A stretch of 64,000 bases of DNA, taken from positions 1,302,001 to 1,366,000 of the forward strand of contig NZ_CP109430.1 of NCBI RefSeq assembly GCF_036250735.1. Reading direction: 5' to 3'. This stretch comes from Streptosporangium sp. NBC_01495. Its GTDB lineage: Bacteria; Actinomycetota; Actinomycetes; Streptosporangiales; Streptosporangiaceae. Position numbers and translations under genes: made by a program. The notes below the pieces were generated by a model that saw only the letters and a program-made list of their open reading frames with translations, searched no databases and was not told the origin of the DNA. Below are positions 1 through 11,962 of the stretch, piece by piece; positions within the stretch are counted from its first letter, which is position 1, and the number at the start of each line of letters is the position of its first letter.

Positions 1-1
1 C

Positions 2-1258
2 CTGGCCAACCGGATGGAGGTGGCCTTCCGGCTGCCCGACGGGCGGGTACGCCAGGCGGTGGGCGAGCACACGGCGGTGATCTCGACCGAGGGCGAGGTC
101 GAGCTGTCGTGGTGGCACGGGGACAAGAGACTCAAGTCCGTCCCAGCGGCGGTCAGACGCGAGCACGCGGACGAGGTCAAGCGGCTGCGGGGGCTGGCCA
201 AGCAGGTTCGGCAGCAGCAGGCGACCTTGGTCAGAGCGCTGGAGGCCGGATACGCGAGCGAGAGCGCGCCGCCGTACCGGCGGTTGGCAGGGCAGCCGCT
301 CACCGAGCGGCTGATCTGGGAGTTCGAGATCTCCCCTGGTGTGTGGCGGAGCGAGCTGGGGCTGGGCCTGCCGGACACGCCGGTGCGGCTGTGGCATCCG
401 GCCCGCGCGTCGCTGGAGGAGGTGATCGCCTGGCGGGAGGTCGTGCAGGAGAAGGAGCTGCGGCAGCCGTTCAAGCAGGCGTTCCGTGAGGTGTATCTGC
501 TCACGCCCGCCGAGGAGGCGACCGAGATCTACTCCAACAGGTTCGCCGGGCACGTGGTCGACTACCGAAAGTTGTACGCGCTGTTCAAGCAGCGGGGCTG
601 GCACGCCGACTACATGGGGCCCTGGGATGGCGGTCGTTCCGGAGAGGCGCGACGTGTGCTGACCGGTGGACGATGGCGGGCGGAGCTCCACCACGAGTAC
701 CTCTCGTACGACGAGGGGTACGCGGTCACCGATCAGGTCCGCTTCCACCGGCTCACGGAGGGCGAGTGGCACCCGGCGCCGCTGACCGAGGTGCCGCGGC
801 TGGTGTTCAGCGAGGCGATGCGAGACGTGGACCTGTTCGTCGCGGTCACCTCGATCGCGACCGATCCCGAATGGGCCGACCGTGGGCCGGATCGGCTGCG
901 GGACTACTGGCGGACGGGTTCGTTCGGGCCGCTGCCACCGTCCGCCGAGGTGCGCCGGGACGCGCTGTCCCGGCTGATCGGCCGCACGACCATCGCCGGC
1001 CGGTGCACGTTGACCGGCCGTTTCCTGGTGGTCCGGGGCGACCTGCGCACCTACAAGATCCACCTCGGCTCGGGCAACATCCTCATGGAGCCCAACGACG
1101 CCTACCTCTGCATCGTCCCTCGGGGCGGCGGCGACCAGCTCTTCCTGCCTTTCGAGGAGGACGGCGGGATGCTGTCGATCATCCTGTCCAAGGCGTTCCT
1201 GCTGGCCGCCGACACCGCCATCACCGATCCGTCCATCACCCACCAGCTCCGCAACTGA
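2..1258 (+). CDS. DUF4132 domain protein, C-terminal part
   Basis: The reading frame is open to the left edge, so this is the last about 418 residues of a larger protein. The segment with WEFE, the LWHPARAS stretch, REVYLLTPAEE and the ending ILSKAFLLAADTAITDP is characteristic of the C-terminal region of actinobacterial DUF4132 proteins, which often sit behind a WGR-like or MolR-like region. Their biochemical role is not established. No signal peptide or membrane segment is visible in the part present. The ATG at 14 is probably internal rather than the true start. The next gene converges from the other strand after about 140 bases of G-rich spacer. Family assignment is fairly sure; function is unknown. 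Confidence 0.8.
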   Translation: MANRMEVAFRLPDGRVRQAVGEHTAVISTEGEVELSWWHGDKRLKSVPAAVRREHADEVKRLRGLAKQVRQQQATLVRALEAGYASESAPPYRRLAGQPLTERLIWEFEISPGVWRSELGLGLPDTPVRLWHPARASLEEVIAWREVVQEKELRQPFKQAFREVYLLTPAEEATEIYSNRFAGHVVDYRKLYALFKQRGWHADYMGPWDGGRSGEARRVLTGGRWRAELHHEYLSYDEGYAVTDQVRFHRLTEGEWHPAPLTEVPRLVFSEAMRDVDLFVAVTSIATDPEWADRGPDRLRDYWRTGSFGPLPPSAEVRRDALSRLIGRTTIAGRCTLTGRFLVVRGDLRTYKIHLGSGNILMEPNDAYLCIVPRGGGDQLFLPFEEDGGMLSIILSKAFLLAADTAITDPSITHQLRN

Positions 1259-1400
1259 CCCGACCATGGGCCGAGGCGGCGTGTGCGGCAGTCTGCCCAG
1301 GATCACGGCGACTCATCGACGACCGCTTTTCTACAGTCCCCCGGCCCCGGCCCCGGGTGGGAATCGGGGTCGGGGTCAGGGGCGGGAAACCCGAGGGTGG

Positions 1401-2501
1401 CTAACGCTCCTCGGCCAATCCCAGGTACATCAACTCCGGCATCCTGGGGTGGAACGCGATGGAGGGAACCTTGTCGTACGAGTTGTGGGCCACGGTGACC
1501 TTCCTCCGGCGGGAGTCGTACCGGTAGATGTCGGTGCCGTACGCCTGGAACGAGGTTCCGAACACGAAGTAGACGACGTTGGGGTTGGTCGGGTGGGCGG
1601 CCATCACCGGCCCGTTGACGATGGTGACCTCGTTGGTCTGGTCCACGACGGGGGTGAAGTTCCGGCCGCCGTCGGTCGACCGGTAGATGTGTCGGCCGCC
1701 GGACGGTGCGCCCGCGTCCATCTCCGCGGTGTCCAGGCCCATCGCGTACACGACGTTCGGCGCGGCCGGAGAAATCGTGACGCTGAACGCGCTGATCTTG
1801 CCACCCTTCTCGCTCAGCCCGGAGGACGCGATCCACGAGCGTCCACCGTCGAAGGTGACGTGGGCGCCGGTCCCCATGCCGCCCACCACCACATGATCGA
1901 TGTTGGACGGGTCGAACGCCGCGGTGTAGAAGGCGTTCAGCGGCCCGGAGGGTACTCCGATGGGCTTCCAGCTGCGCCCGCCGTCGTTCGAGTCGTAGAG
2001 CCGCCCGTCGTTGTTGGACACCCGCACGTGGTCGCCGTTGCGCCGGTCGGTGCCGAGCCCGCTGACCTCACTGACCGGTGAGGTCAGCGGGGTGGAGCCG
2101 GAGGGCGTGGCGAGCGTGAGGTTGCCGTCGCGGTCCCAGGCGTAGGCCCGGCCGCCGCGGGCCGCGGCCAATCCGAGGTACCAGCCGTTCACCTTGCCCA
2201 CCTGCGTCCAGGTGCAGCCGGCATCACGCGAGCTCAACAGTACGTTGTTCGACAAGGCGAGTAGTGCGTCGGGGCGATCGAGGGTTACCAGCCCGGTGGT
2301 GTAGACAACCGGGCGCAGCACCTGACTGGTCGCCGTGAGCGTCCTGCCCTCGTTCCGGGTGAACGTCACAGACCCGTCACCGGTGACCGTTCTGCACCGT
2401 GGCTGCTTCCAGTCGTCAACGCCGCCACCGGCGACAGCGGGTGTGGCGGCTGACAGGACCGCGAGAGCGGTCGTGAATCCGATGATGAACGCCTTCTTCA
2501 A
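1401..2501 (-). CDS. Secreted BNR/Asp-box beta-propeller protein
   Basis: A 366-residue exported protein. The start is TTG at 2501, preceded by AGGGGGACAG at good spacing. Residues 1-24 form a signal peptide (KK, hydrophobic core, ending near ATPAVAG). The mature part carries repeated Asp-box motifs of the S-x-D-x-G-x-x-W type: SRDAGCTW, SNDGGRSW, TFDGGRSW and STDGGRNF. These mark a sialidase-like or sortilin-like beta-propeller. The catalytic Arg triad and Tyr/Glu pair of true sialidases are not obvious, so a binding or structural propeller is as likely as an enzyme. It is divergent from the regulator beginning at 2644, across about 140 bases of AT-richer promoter DNA, which suggests co-regulation but does not prove it. 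Confidence 0.75.
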   Translation of the reverse strand: MKKAFIIGFTTALAVLSAATPAVAGGGVDDWKQPRCRTVTGDGSVTFTRNEGRTLTATSQVLRPVVYTTGLVTLDRPDALLALSNNVLLSSRDAGCTWTQVGKVNGWYLGLAAARGGRAYAWDRDGNLTLATPSGSTPLTSPVSEVSGLGTDRRNGDHVRVSNNDGRLYDSNDGGRSWKPIGVPSGPLNAFYTAAFDPSNIDHVVVGGMGTGAHVTFDGGRSWIASSGLSEKGGKISAFSVTISPAAPNVVYAMGLDTAEMDAGAPSGGRHIYRSTDGGRNFTPVVDQTNEVTIVNGPVMAAHPTNPNVVYFVFGTSFQAYGTDIYRYDSRRRKVTVAHNSYDKVPSIAFHPRMPELMYLGLAEER

Positions 2502-2643
2502 AGCTGTCCCCCTGGCAGACTGTGCTTGTGAGAGGTCGAAATTTCCCCCTGTACGTCTTATCGGACATATGACCGTTTAAGCTATGACCGGCTACTGGCA
2601 GATCTATGCCGTTGCAGGTATCCGACAGGCAGGAGGTCGCAGG

Positions 2644-3681
2644 GTGATGGACGGCAACGGGCTCCTGGCCGTCGGGGTCGCCGCCGATGACGAACGGGTG
2701 TACCGGGACCTGCTGCACCGGCCCTGCGCCACACTGTCCGAGCTCGCCGCGCACACCGGCCGTACGACGATGGCGCTGCGCCGCGCCTTCACCCGGCTTG
2801 AGGAGCTCGGGCTGGTCAGCCGCCTGGCGGGCCGGCCGGTCCGGTTCCTGCCGACCCGGCCGGACGTCGCGGTGGCCGCCCTCATCTCACGCAGGGAGGA
2901 GGAACTGGCCCAGGCGCGGCTGGCCGCCCTCGCGCTGCTCGCCGAGGTGCCGCCGCCGGTGCACCGCGCCCCCGAGGAACTGGTCGAGGTTCTGAGTGGC
3001 CGAGCGGCCGTGGCACAGCGGTTCACACAGTTGCAACAAACCGCGACCGAAGAGTTACTGGTGCTGGACCGACCGCCTTACGCCCAGGACCCCGACCGGC
3101 AGAACGTCGGCGAGCTGGAGCGTCTCGTGCGCGGTGTCCGAGTACGCGGGATCTACGCCGTCTCGGCCCTGGAGATTCCGGGCAAGCTGCGCCTCGCCCA
3201 GGAGTCGGTAGCAGCCGGTGAAGAGGCCCGGATAAGCCCGGACGTACCCATGAAGCTGGCCATCGTCGACCGGAGGAGCGCGATCCTGCCGCTGAGCACC
3301 GAGGCGTCCGCCCTCGCCGACAGCGCGGTCATCGTGCACTCCTCGACGCTGCTCGACGCGCTGGTCACTCTTTTCGAGGTCCTGTGGCGGTCGGCGTTGC
3401 CGCTGCCGGCCAAGCCCTTTGAAACCACTCCCGTCAGCCCGGCGAACCCGCCGGACCTGGAGCTGTTCACGCTGCTGGCGGCCGGACTCAAGGACGAGGC
3501 CGTCGCCCGCCAGCTTGGTGTGAGCCTGCGGACGGTGCACCGGCGGGTCAGCGAACTGATGGACGAACTCGGCGCGCGTACCCGGCTCCAGGCCGGACTG
3601 CTCGCCGCCCGCCGCGGCTGGTTGGGGCCCGACCAGAACAGGCGGACTGCCAACGACCCCGGCCCGAACGCCGGGGCTTGA
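2644..3681 (+). CDS. TrmB-like/LuxR-type HTH transcriptional regulator
   Basis: About 345 residues. The start is taken at GTG 2644 (or ATG 2647) because AGGAGG lies at 2631-2636; an ATG at 2584 has no such site. The N-terminal 60 residues form a winged helix with ELAAHTGRTTMALRRAFTRL as recognition region (TrmB-like). A middle domain of about 190 residues resembles the phospholipase D-like effector part of this actinobacterial family. The last 65 residues are a LuxR-type HTH (LLAAGLKDEAVARQLGVSLRTVHRRV). Proteins with this double-HTH layout are usually regulators of nearby genes. The divergent secreted propeller gene is the obvious candidate target. The ligand is unknown. Confidence 0.75.
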   Translation: MMDGNGLLAVGVAADDERVYRDLLHRPCATLSELAAHTGRTTMALRRAFTRLEELGLVSRLAGRPVRFLPTRPDVAVAALISRREEELAQARLAALALLAEVPPPVHRAPEELVEVLSGRAAVAQRFTQLQQTATEELLVLDRPPYAQDPDRQNVGELERLVRGVRVRGIYAVSALEIPGKLRLAQESVAAGEEARISPDVPMKLAIVDRRSAILPLSTEASALADSAVIVHSSTLLDALVTLFEVLWRSALPLPAKPFETTPVSPANPPDLELFTLLAAGLKDEAVARQLGVSLRTVHRRVSELMDELGARTRLQAGLLAARRGWLGPDQNRRTANDPGPNAGA

Positions 3682-3902
3682 GGTGCCGAACGGACGACCG
3701 CGGATACGACCCGCTCCTCCCGAACGTGTCCCGGCAGCCATCTGGTACGGCGGATCCACCCTCGCCGCCCACCTCGGCCTGCCCAATCTACGCCGCCACC
3801 GGCCGTCGCCATGAGCATCGACTCACCCGTCCGGCGCCGCCGCACCTATGTGTTCCCGGGCCGACAGAAACGCCTGTCCATCAGATTCGTGCGGAGGGGC
3901 TC

Positions 3903-6400
<2,498 letters not shown>

Positions 6401-6431
6401 CCCAGACGTCCGTGCGGGGCCTGTACGGGGC

Positions 6432-7706
6432 TCAGTGGGCCTCGGCGGCGAGTTCCTTCCGCGGGAACAGGCCGTCGAAGACCGCGGCCCGGTCGAACGC
6501 CATCGCGCGGGCGCGGGCGCGACGTTCCAGGTCCTGCCGCTCGGCGGCGGACATGTCCAGGACCACCCGGTCCACGGCCGCGGCCAGACCGTCGACGTCC
6601 CTGGGCTCGACGATGACGGCGGTGTCGCCGACCGCCTCCAGGGTCCCGCCCGTCATGGTGGTGATGATCGGTCCACCTCCGGCCAGCATCTTCTCGGCCA
6701 GGGCGATGCCGAACGTCTCGACGAAGTCGGGCTCGGGCTTGGTCGGCAGGGCGTAGGCCGCACAGCCGCGCATGAGCAGCGGTTTCTCGTGGTCGTCGAC
6801 GTCGGTGAGGACCACCACCCGCTCGTCCTCCTTGGCCATCGCCTGTATCTCCTCCAGCGAGGGCCCGGTGCCGACGACGACCAGTTTCACCCGTGACCGG
6901 CAGCGCATCCGGCCGTAGGCGGCGAGCAGGTCGTGGATGCCCTTGGCCCGGGTCACCCGGGACAGGAACAGGATGTACCCGTCACGCTCCAGGCCGCGTC
7001 TCGCGAGTGCGGCGTCCACCTGTGCCGGATCCAGGTCGAGAAAGGCGCTGGAGTCGATCGGCGGGTAGCTGACGGTCACGCGGCGCCGGCACTGCTCGGC
7101 GAACCCGGTGCCGCAGTGGGCGTCCACCTGCTCGGCCGAGGCGATGATCTCCTCCCGGGTGTACTCGGAGACCGCGACGACCTCGTCATTGGCCAGGAAC
7201 GTGGTGAACAGCACGGTCGCCGCGCCGAACCGGCCTTCCCGCAGGCACGAGCGGATCACGTTGGTCACGTCGGAGCCGACCGCCTTCACGACGGTGTGCA
7301 CGTTGGGCGCGAACCCGGCCGCGCGCGCGGCCGTGACCGCGTCCATGACCACCGAGGCGTGCGGGACGATGTACATGGACAGGCAGATCGTGGGTACCGG
7401 TTCGGCGAGCAGCTCGACGAGGCGGCCGGTGAGGCCGGCCTGGTAACGCCCGTCCGGCACCCGGTAGTCCCCGACCGCCTCCGGGCGCTCCACGGTGATC
7501 CCGGGGCTGTACGGCAGCAGCCGGTCGAGCGGCTTGAGCGGCAGCCCGGCCGCCTGCAGCGCCGGAATCGGCCAGGTCAGCAGCCGTACGTCGTCGAACC
7601 CGCGGGTCAACGCGACCTCGGCGAGGTTACGGGCCTCGCCGGAGTGGCCGCATATGACCGGGTCGGCCCTGACAACGATGACGAGACGGCGACGGGGGGT
7701 GATCAT
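6432..7706 (-). CDS. Family 4-type glycosyltransferase
   Basis: 424 residues. The start is ATG 7706 (MITPRRRLVIVV), because the reverse strand carries CCGGAGGAAACACG directly before it. N-terminal Rossmann half with GHSGEARNLAEVAL. C-terminal half with FLSRVTRAKGIHDLLAAY, VVVGTGPSLEEI and the E-x7-E region ETFGIALAEKMLAGG of GT-B retaining enzymes. These use nucleotide-sugar donors, but donor and acceptor are not predictable here. The start codon overlaps the stop of the GH92 gene upstream (ATGA), so the two are translationally coupled. The pair suggests turnover and rebuilding of mannose-containing glycans, an inference from context only. No signal peptide. Confidence 0.85.
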   Translation of the reverse strand: MITPRRRLVIVVRADPVICGHSGEARNLAEVALTRGFDDVRLLTWPIPALQAAGLPLKPLDRLLPYSPGITVERPEAVGDYRVPDGRYQAGLTGRLVELLAEPVPTICLSMYIVPHASVVMDAVTAARAAGFAPNVHTVVKAVGSDVTNVIRSCLREGRFGAATVLFTTFLANDEVVAVSEYTREEIIASAEQVDAHCGTGFAEQCRRRVTVSYPPIDSSAFLDLDPAQVDAALARRGLERDGYILFLSRVTRAKGIHDLLAAYGRMRCRSRVKLVVVGTGPSLEEIQAMAKEDERVVVLTDVDDHEKPLLMRGCAAYALPTKPEPDFVETFGIALAEKMLAGGGPIITTMTGGTLEAVGDTAVIVEPRDVDGLAAAVDRVVLDMSAAERQDLERRARARAMAFDRAAVFDGLFPRKELAAEAH

Positions 7707-9847
7707 CGTGTTTCCTCCGGTCTGGCGGGCGGATCGGAAAGGGACGGCGGGCGGACGTTCCGCCCCCATCCGGACGGCTCCGGGCCCAGCCGCAGGTGCA
7801 ACACGCCGCCCCGGTGCACGGTGGCGGCGCTCAGGTGCGTCGCGTGCAGAGGCCTGCCGTTGAGGGTCGCCGACTGGACGTACTGCGCCGGTAGGTCGCG
7901 CTCGGCGCCGTCGACGCCGATCGGTGTCTCGCGGTGCCCGCTGGTCTCGATGACGAACTCCTCGCCGCCGGTCCTGAGCACGGCCCCGGCGAACGCGGGC
8001 GCGTTGACCAGGAACAGGTTCTGCCCGGCGATCGGGAACAGCCCCAGCGACGCCCAGACGTACCAGGAGCTCAGGCCGCCGGAGTCGTCGTTACCGGGCA
8101 GCCCGCCGGGTCCGGTGCCGAACTGCCAGGTCAACGCCGCGTGTACCACCTGGGCCGTACGGTCGGGCCGTCCCGCGTAGTGGTACGCCCACGGCGCTTC
8201 CATGTCGGGCTCGTTGTTCAGCCCCTCGAACCGGTTCAGGGCGTATCCGGCGGCCATCTCCGCCGCCTGCGGGCGCCGTCCGGGCTGCGTCACCGGTGCG
8301 GCGTCGAAGCCGAAGAACCTGTCCAGCATGCCGGTGAAGGCCCGGTCGCCGCCTGCCAGGGCGATTCTCGCGGCCATGTCGTGCAGCAGGCGGAACGAGT
8401 AGTTCCACTTGCCGCCCTCGTAGAACTCCGAGTCGCGCAGCAGCCCCGTGCCCGGGTCGAAGGCGTTGGACCACTGGCGGCTGCGGTTCTCCAGGTCGTC
8501 GGCCAGGCGCCGGTCGTTCAGCGCGCGGGCGACCTTCGCCGCGCAGTGGTGGCCGTAGGCGAGGTCGAGGGTGTGGGTGATCGGGTGCACCACCCCGTGC
8601 TCGAAGAACTCCTCGCCGTACATGCGACGCAGGTCGTCGACCATGTGCACGAGCGCCCAGTTCCAGTCCAGACCCGCCCGGCCGAGCGCGTGGGCGTCCG
8701 CCAGCGCGGTGTGCACGAGCGCGCTCCCCTGGCGGTAGAACCGGTCGGCGCCGCGGGCCATCCGGTACCCGATGGGGAAGTTGCCCTCCTCCTCGCATAC
8801 CCGGATCAGCGACTCCAGCAGGTCCGCGGCCCGGTCCGGGACGATGGCCGCGAGCAGCGGCAGCTGTGTCTTGTAGATGTCCCACATGGTGCACACGTCG
8901 AACGCGAACGGTCCGGAGGTCGGCCAGAACGGGCTCTCGTCGTCGGCGAAACACGGCTTGATCAGCGAATGGTAGAGCGCCGTCGCGAACACGGTACGGC
9001 GGGCCGGTGTGCCGCCCTCGACCTGGACACGGCCGAGATGGTCGCCCCAGCGGGCCCGGGTTTGGGAGCGTACCGCGTCGAACGCCGGCCGCGCGCTCCC
9101 GCACTCGCGTTCCAGGTTCTCGCGCGCCTGGTCGCACCCGCGCAGTGAGAACCCCAGCCGTATCTCAACGGTCTGTCCCGGTTCGGTGGGGCCCATGAAG
9201 AGCATGCCGAAAGGTCGCAGCGTGGTGTGCCGGATGCTGTCGAAGTCCAGGCGGGTGCCGCCGTCGATGAGCCGCCGGTCGTACCAGAGCATCTGCCGCC
9301 ATCCCGGGCTGTCGGCCTCCAGGTACACCGACAGCGGGACGCCCTCCATCGCCACCGTGCCCTGGGCGCGGCCGTGGCCCATGCTCTCCACCTGCGCCCG
9401 CAACGGCACGGTACGGCCGTGCTCGATGGCCAGGCCGCCACAGGACAGGTCGACCACCACGCGGGCGCTGCTGTGCTCGGGGAACGTGTACCGGTGCACG
9501 GCGACCTTGGTGCCCACGGTGAGCTCACAGCGGACCCCGGTGTCCAGGGTGGCCGCGTAGTAACCCGCCTCCGCCACCTCGTCGCGCAGTGGCCAGGACT
9601 CTCCCAGCACGTCCAGCGGCTGGACCATCGGGGTGACCCGGACGTAGTTGTAGTACTTGCGGATCGCGCCGGTGCCGGACTGCTGGAAATGGGTGAACCC
9701 GGATGCCTGCAGCCGCTCGAACATCTCCTCGGGCACGCCCTCGGTGTTCTTCGTGTACCGTCCGTACCCGGTTGGGTACGCGCCGGAGTAGGCGCAGGCC
9801 GACACCATGCCCAGCGGCGACGTGGCACCCGGGTGGGTATTGCCCAC
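7703..9847 (-). CDS. GH92 alpha-mannosidase, start region damaged or non-standard
   Basis: At least 714 residues. The GH92 family hydrolyses alpha-mannosides with inversion, using calcium. GNTHPGATSPLGMV, SGTG, the NNEPDMEAPWAYHYAGRP stretch with the general acid Glu, and GNDDSGGLSSWYVW with the base aspartates are all present. The only ordinary in-frame start is GTG 9847, yet the frame upstream (to 9952) encodes 35 more codons including the conserved family N-terminus VDPFIG, then meets TAG at 9955-9953 with no ATG, GTG or TTG between. A GTG at 9972 in another frame could join by a one-base shift. So either the N-terminus is frameshifted (or a base is miscalled), or an unusual start is used. 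No signal peptide is visible. The stop overlaps the start of the glycosyltransferase. Confidence 0.8.
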   Translation of the reverse strand: MGNTHPGATSPLGMVSACAYSGAYPTGYGRYTKNTEGVPEEMFERLQASGFTHFQQSGTGAIRKYYNYVRVTPMVQPLDVLGESWPLRDEVAEAGYYAATLDTGVRCELTVGTKVAVHRYTFPEHSSARVVVDLSCGGLAIEHGRTVPLRAQVESMGHGRAQGTVAMEGVPLSVYLEADSPGWRQMLWYDRRLIDGGTRLDFDSIRHTTLRPFGMLFMGPTEPGQTVEIRLGFSLRGCDQARENLERECGSARPAFDAVRSQTRARWGDHLGRVQVEGGTPARRTVFATALYHSLIKPCFADDESPFWPTSGPFAFDVCTMWDIYKTQLPLLAAIVPDRAADLLESLIRVCEEEGNFPIGYRMARGADRFYRQGSALVHTALADAHALGRAGLDWNWALVHMVDDLRRMYGEEFFEHGVVHPITHTLDLAYGHHCAAKVARALNDRRLADDLENRSRQWSNAFDPGTGLLRDSEFYEGGKWNYSFRLLHDMAARIALAGGDRAFTGMLDRFFGFDAAPVTQPGRRPQAAEMAAGYALNRFEGLNNEPDMEAPWAYHYAGRPDRTAQVVHAALTWQFGTGPGGLPGNDDSGGLSSWYVWASLGLFPIAGQNLFLVNAPAFAGAVLRTGGEEFVIETSGHRETPIGVDGAERDLPAQYVQSATLNGRPLHATHLSAATVHRGGVLHLRLGPEPSGWGRNVRPPSLSDPPARPEETR

Positions 9848-10033
9848 CTGGGGTTTCGGCCACCACCAGGTAGCGGCCAGACCGTGTGCCCGAGGCAGGT
9901 CGGTGGCCGCGATGCCGATGAAGGGATCAACGTTGTCGAGGATGGCGGGACTCTACCCAGCCGCGCTACCACCGTAGGTTTCGGTGAGGTGAAATCCTTC
10001 CTTTTCTCACCGGTCCGCCGCAGCTTCGTGGAT

Positions 10034-10933
10034 TCAGCCCTCGGCGGCCCGGCGGTGCGGGGTGTCCCCGGGATGAGCGGGCCGCATGACGGCGGACAGC
10101 TTCGAGAGACCTTCGACGGTGGCGTTCGAGACCCCGACGATCTCGGCGAGAGAGGGGCCGCGCCCGGAGATGCTCTCCAGAACCGCCTCGAACGGTCCGT
10201 TGAGGTGTGCGGGCGAGGCGCTTCCGACGGCCGCCACGCTCACCTCGCCCCGGTGCTCCGAGATCTCGTACACACCGTCGGGGCTGCCCATGAGATGGAA
10301 GGACACCCGGGGGAGCTCGCCGAACAGCGCGGCGACACCTCCGGCGATCAGCAGGCTGTAGAGAGTGATGAGACGCTGGACGGTGGCATCCGGCGGTTCG
10401 TCCACCCGAAGGGTCTCCGACATGTCGCGCTCGTGAAGCCAGGCGTCCCACAGCACGTGCAGAGATCGCACCGACCACAGATTCTCGCGACCGGCGACGC
10501 TGCGTTCCAGGGTGGCGCCGCCCTCCTGGATGCGGGCACCGAGGCTGTCGTGCTCGTCCTCCATGACCCTCAGGAACGCCTCGACCGTCTGCTCCGGGGA
10601 CTGGCCGGCGGAGTCCTGGAGCCACAGACCGGGAGTCGAGGCGGGATCGAACGGCCCGAATCTGTCGAAGCGGCTGTGCTCTGACCGGTTGGTGAGGTGG
10701 GCGACGTGATATTCGGCCACATCGACAAGGTGGCGGACGACTTCGTGAACGGACCACCGCGTGCAGCGCGTCGGAGCCGTCCAGTCGGACGGCGTGAGCT
10801 CGGCAAGGCGACCGACGAGCCTCTTACGCTGTGTGTACAGCGCTTTGTGCAGCGCCTCCGGGCCGCAACTCAAGCCCGTCTTCTCAGTCAGTGTCAGCCG
10901 GCTCGAATCAACGGTCACAAAGACTCCGTTCAT
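10034..10933 (-). CDS. Maleylpyruvate isomerase-type mycothiol-dependent domain protein
   Basis: 299 residues. The N-terminal domain has the DinB-like four-helix fold of mycothiol-dependent enzymes (MDMPI_N). Visible are RKRLVGRLAELTPSDW, TRCTRWSVHEVVRHLVDVAEYH (first metal His) and the SVRSLHVLWDAWLHERDM segment with the further His and acidic metal ligands. A C-terminal SCP-like or MDMPI_C region follows. Members catalyse mycothiol-assisted isomerisation or thiol-transfer reactions. The true substrate cannot be read from sequence. The start is ATG 10933 or GTG 10918; the latter has GGAG five bases upstream. Stands alone. Cytoplasmic. Confidence 0.75.
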   Translation of the reverse strand: MNGVFVTVDSSRLTLTEKTGLSCGPEALHKALYTQRKRLVGRLAELTPSDWTAPTRCTRWSVHEVVRHLVDVAEYHVAHLTNRSEHSRFDRFGPFDPASTPGLWLQDSAGQSPEQTVEAFLRVMEDEHDSLGARIQEGGATLERSVAGRENLWSVRSLHVLWDAWLHERDMSETLRVDEPPDATVQRLITLYSLLIAGGVAALFGELPRVSFHLMGSPDGVYEISEHRGEVSVAAVGSASPAHLNGPFEAVLESISGRGPSLAEIVGVSNATVEGLSKLSAVMRPAHPGDTPHRRAAEG

Positions 10934-11063
10934 TTCCTCGGTGGTGCGCAGAGTACCCGACCGGATTTGAGCCTGTCGAGGATCTCCGTGACCGTCCGTC
11001 CATCGAATGTGTCGTACGTGAAAGGCCGCCGAATCGCACTTCCGCGGTTATCGGGCCACGCGC

Positions 11064-11246
11064 CTATTCCCTACGGATGCGAGAGACCTCGCCGGGGCGT
11101 CGGGGACACAGGGGGGAGCTCCGGGTCTTCTCCCGCCCGGGAGGCAGCAATTCGGCGATCCATCCGTAATCGATCTCGGCGGGGCTCATCGCCACCAACT
11201 CCACCGCCAGGTCGAGCACCTGGTCATATCTGTTCCTGGAAAGCAT
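11064..11246 (-). CDS. Small hypothetical protein, 60 residues
   Basis: ATG at 11246, preceded on its strand by AGGGGGTCCG, opens a frame that starts MLSRNRYDQVLDLAVELVAM and continues SPAEIDYGWIAELLPPG before a basic tail and TAG at 11064. The helical acidic N-terminal part looks like real protein, and the ribosome site is good. I do not recognise a family. It lies alone in the 415-base gap between two better-supported genes. The rest of that gap, 10934-11063 and 11247-11348, shows no other gene. Confidence 0.5.
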   Translation of the reverse strand: MLSRNRYDQVLDLAVELVAMSPAEIDYGWIAELLPPGREKTRSSPLCPRRPGEVSRIRRE

Positions 11247-11348
11247 CGGACCCCCTGAGGCTCTACGTACTTCCGCGTATATCGCGACGTGCGACGCATG
11301 CCAACAATTTCGTGGAAGAACGTCCGGCGAAACGAAAGGGAAAGTCTC

Positions 11349-11789
11349 ATGCGCGATATCCGCAGGACGGTGGGCGCGGTCGCGGCCACCCTGGCCCTGG
11401 CCATCGGGCCGGCGCTTCCGGCCACGGCGACGGCCCACACGCTCGCCTCCAGGACCTTCACCTGGAACAAGGTGATGAGGGCGGGCGACTGCACGATGTT
11501 CGAGGGCGCGCGGTGGACGCTGTACTCGGACGGCACGGCGACGTTCGACGGTACGGTCACCAGCGGCGACGACAACGATGCTTGGCTGATGTGGGCGTAT
11601 CTCAAGGACGCCGACAACGCCGTCCTCGGCACACTGACCAACTACCGCGTCCAGGACCCCGCCGACCGGAACAAGTTCGTCAAGAACCTGCCCAGCGAGA
11701 CCCAGCGGTACCGGTGGTTCGCCTCCGGCCGATTCGACGCCCGCAAGTTCCCCCTCATCCGGCGCATGTCGCTGGGCAAGCACTGCTGA
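11349..11789 (+). CDS. Small secreted protein, DUF6294-like
   Basis: 146 residues from ATG 11349, chosen because GAAAGGGAAAG lies just upstream and the protein then begins with a signal peptide (MRDIRRT, hydrophobic core, cut near PATATAHT). The mature part of about 115 residues includes FTWNKVMRAGDCTMFEGARW and TLYSDGTATFDGTVTSGDDN. Two Cys (in GDCTM and the final KHC) could form one disulfide. This pattern resembles the actinobacterial secreted family DUF6294, recalled from memory and unverified. Role unknown. The gene is monocistronic with its own strong terminator. Confidence 0.7.
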   Translation: MRDIRRTVGAVAATLALAIGPALPATATAHTLASRTFTWNKVMRAGDCTMFEGARWTLYSDGTATFDGTVTSGDDNDAWLMWAYLKDADNAVLGTLTNYRVQDPADRNKFVKNLPSETQRYRWFASGRFDARKFPLIRRMSLGKHC

Positions 11790-11800
11790 GCCCGAACCGG

Positions 11801-11846
11801 CGTGGGCGAAGGTCCCCCGGCTGTCGCCAGGGGACCTTCGCCCACG
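11801..11846 (+). terminator. Strong hairpin terminator
   Basis: Perfect 17-base arms: CGTGGGCGAAGGTCCCC at 11801-11817 and its complement at 11830-11846, with a 12-base loop. It begins 12 bases after the stop of the secreted protein gene. Confidence 0.85.
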
Positions 11847-11962
11847 GGTACATCGTTGTCGGCCGTATGGCCGGTGGTGCGTTGACGCCGGTTCTGGAGG
11901 AGTGTCTCGCCGAGGAGCGTCATGACCCGGGCCGGGGAGTCGCCCGGCCCGTGGTGCGATCG

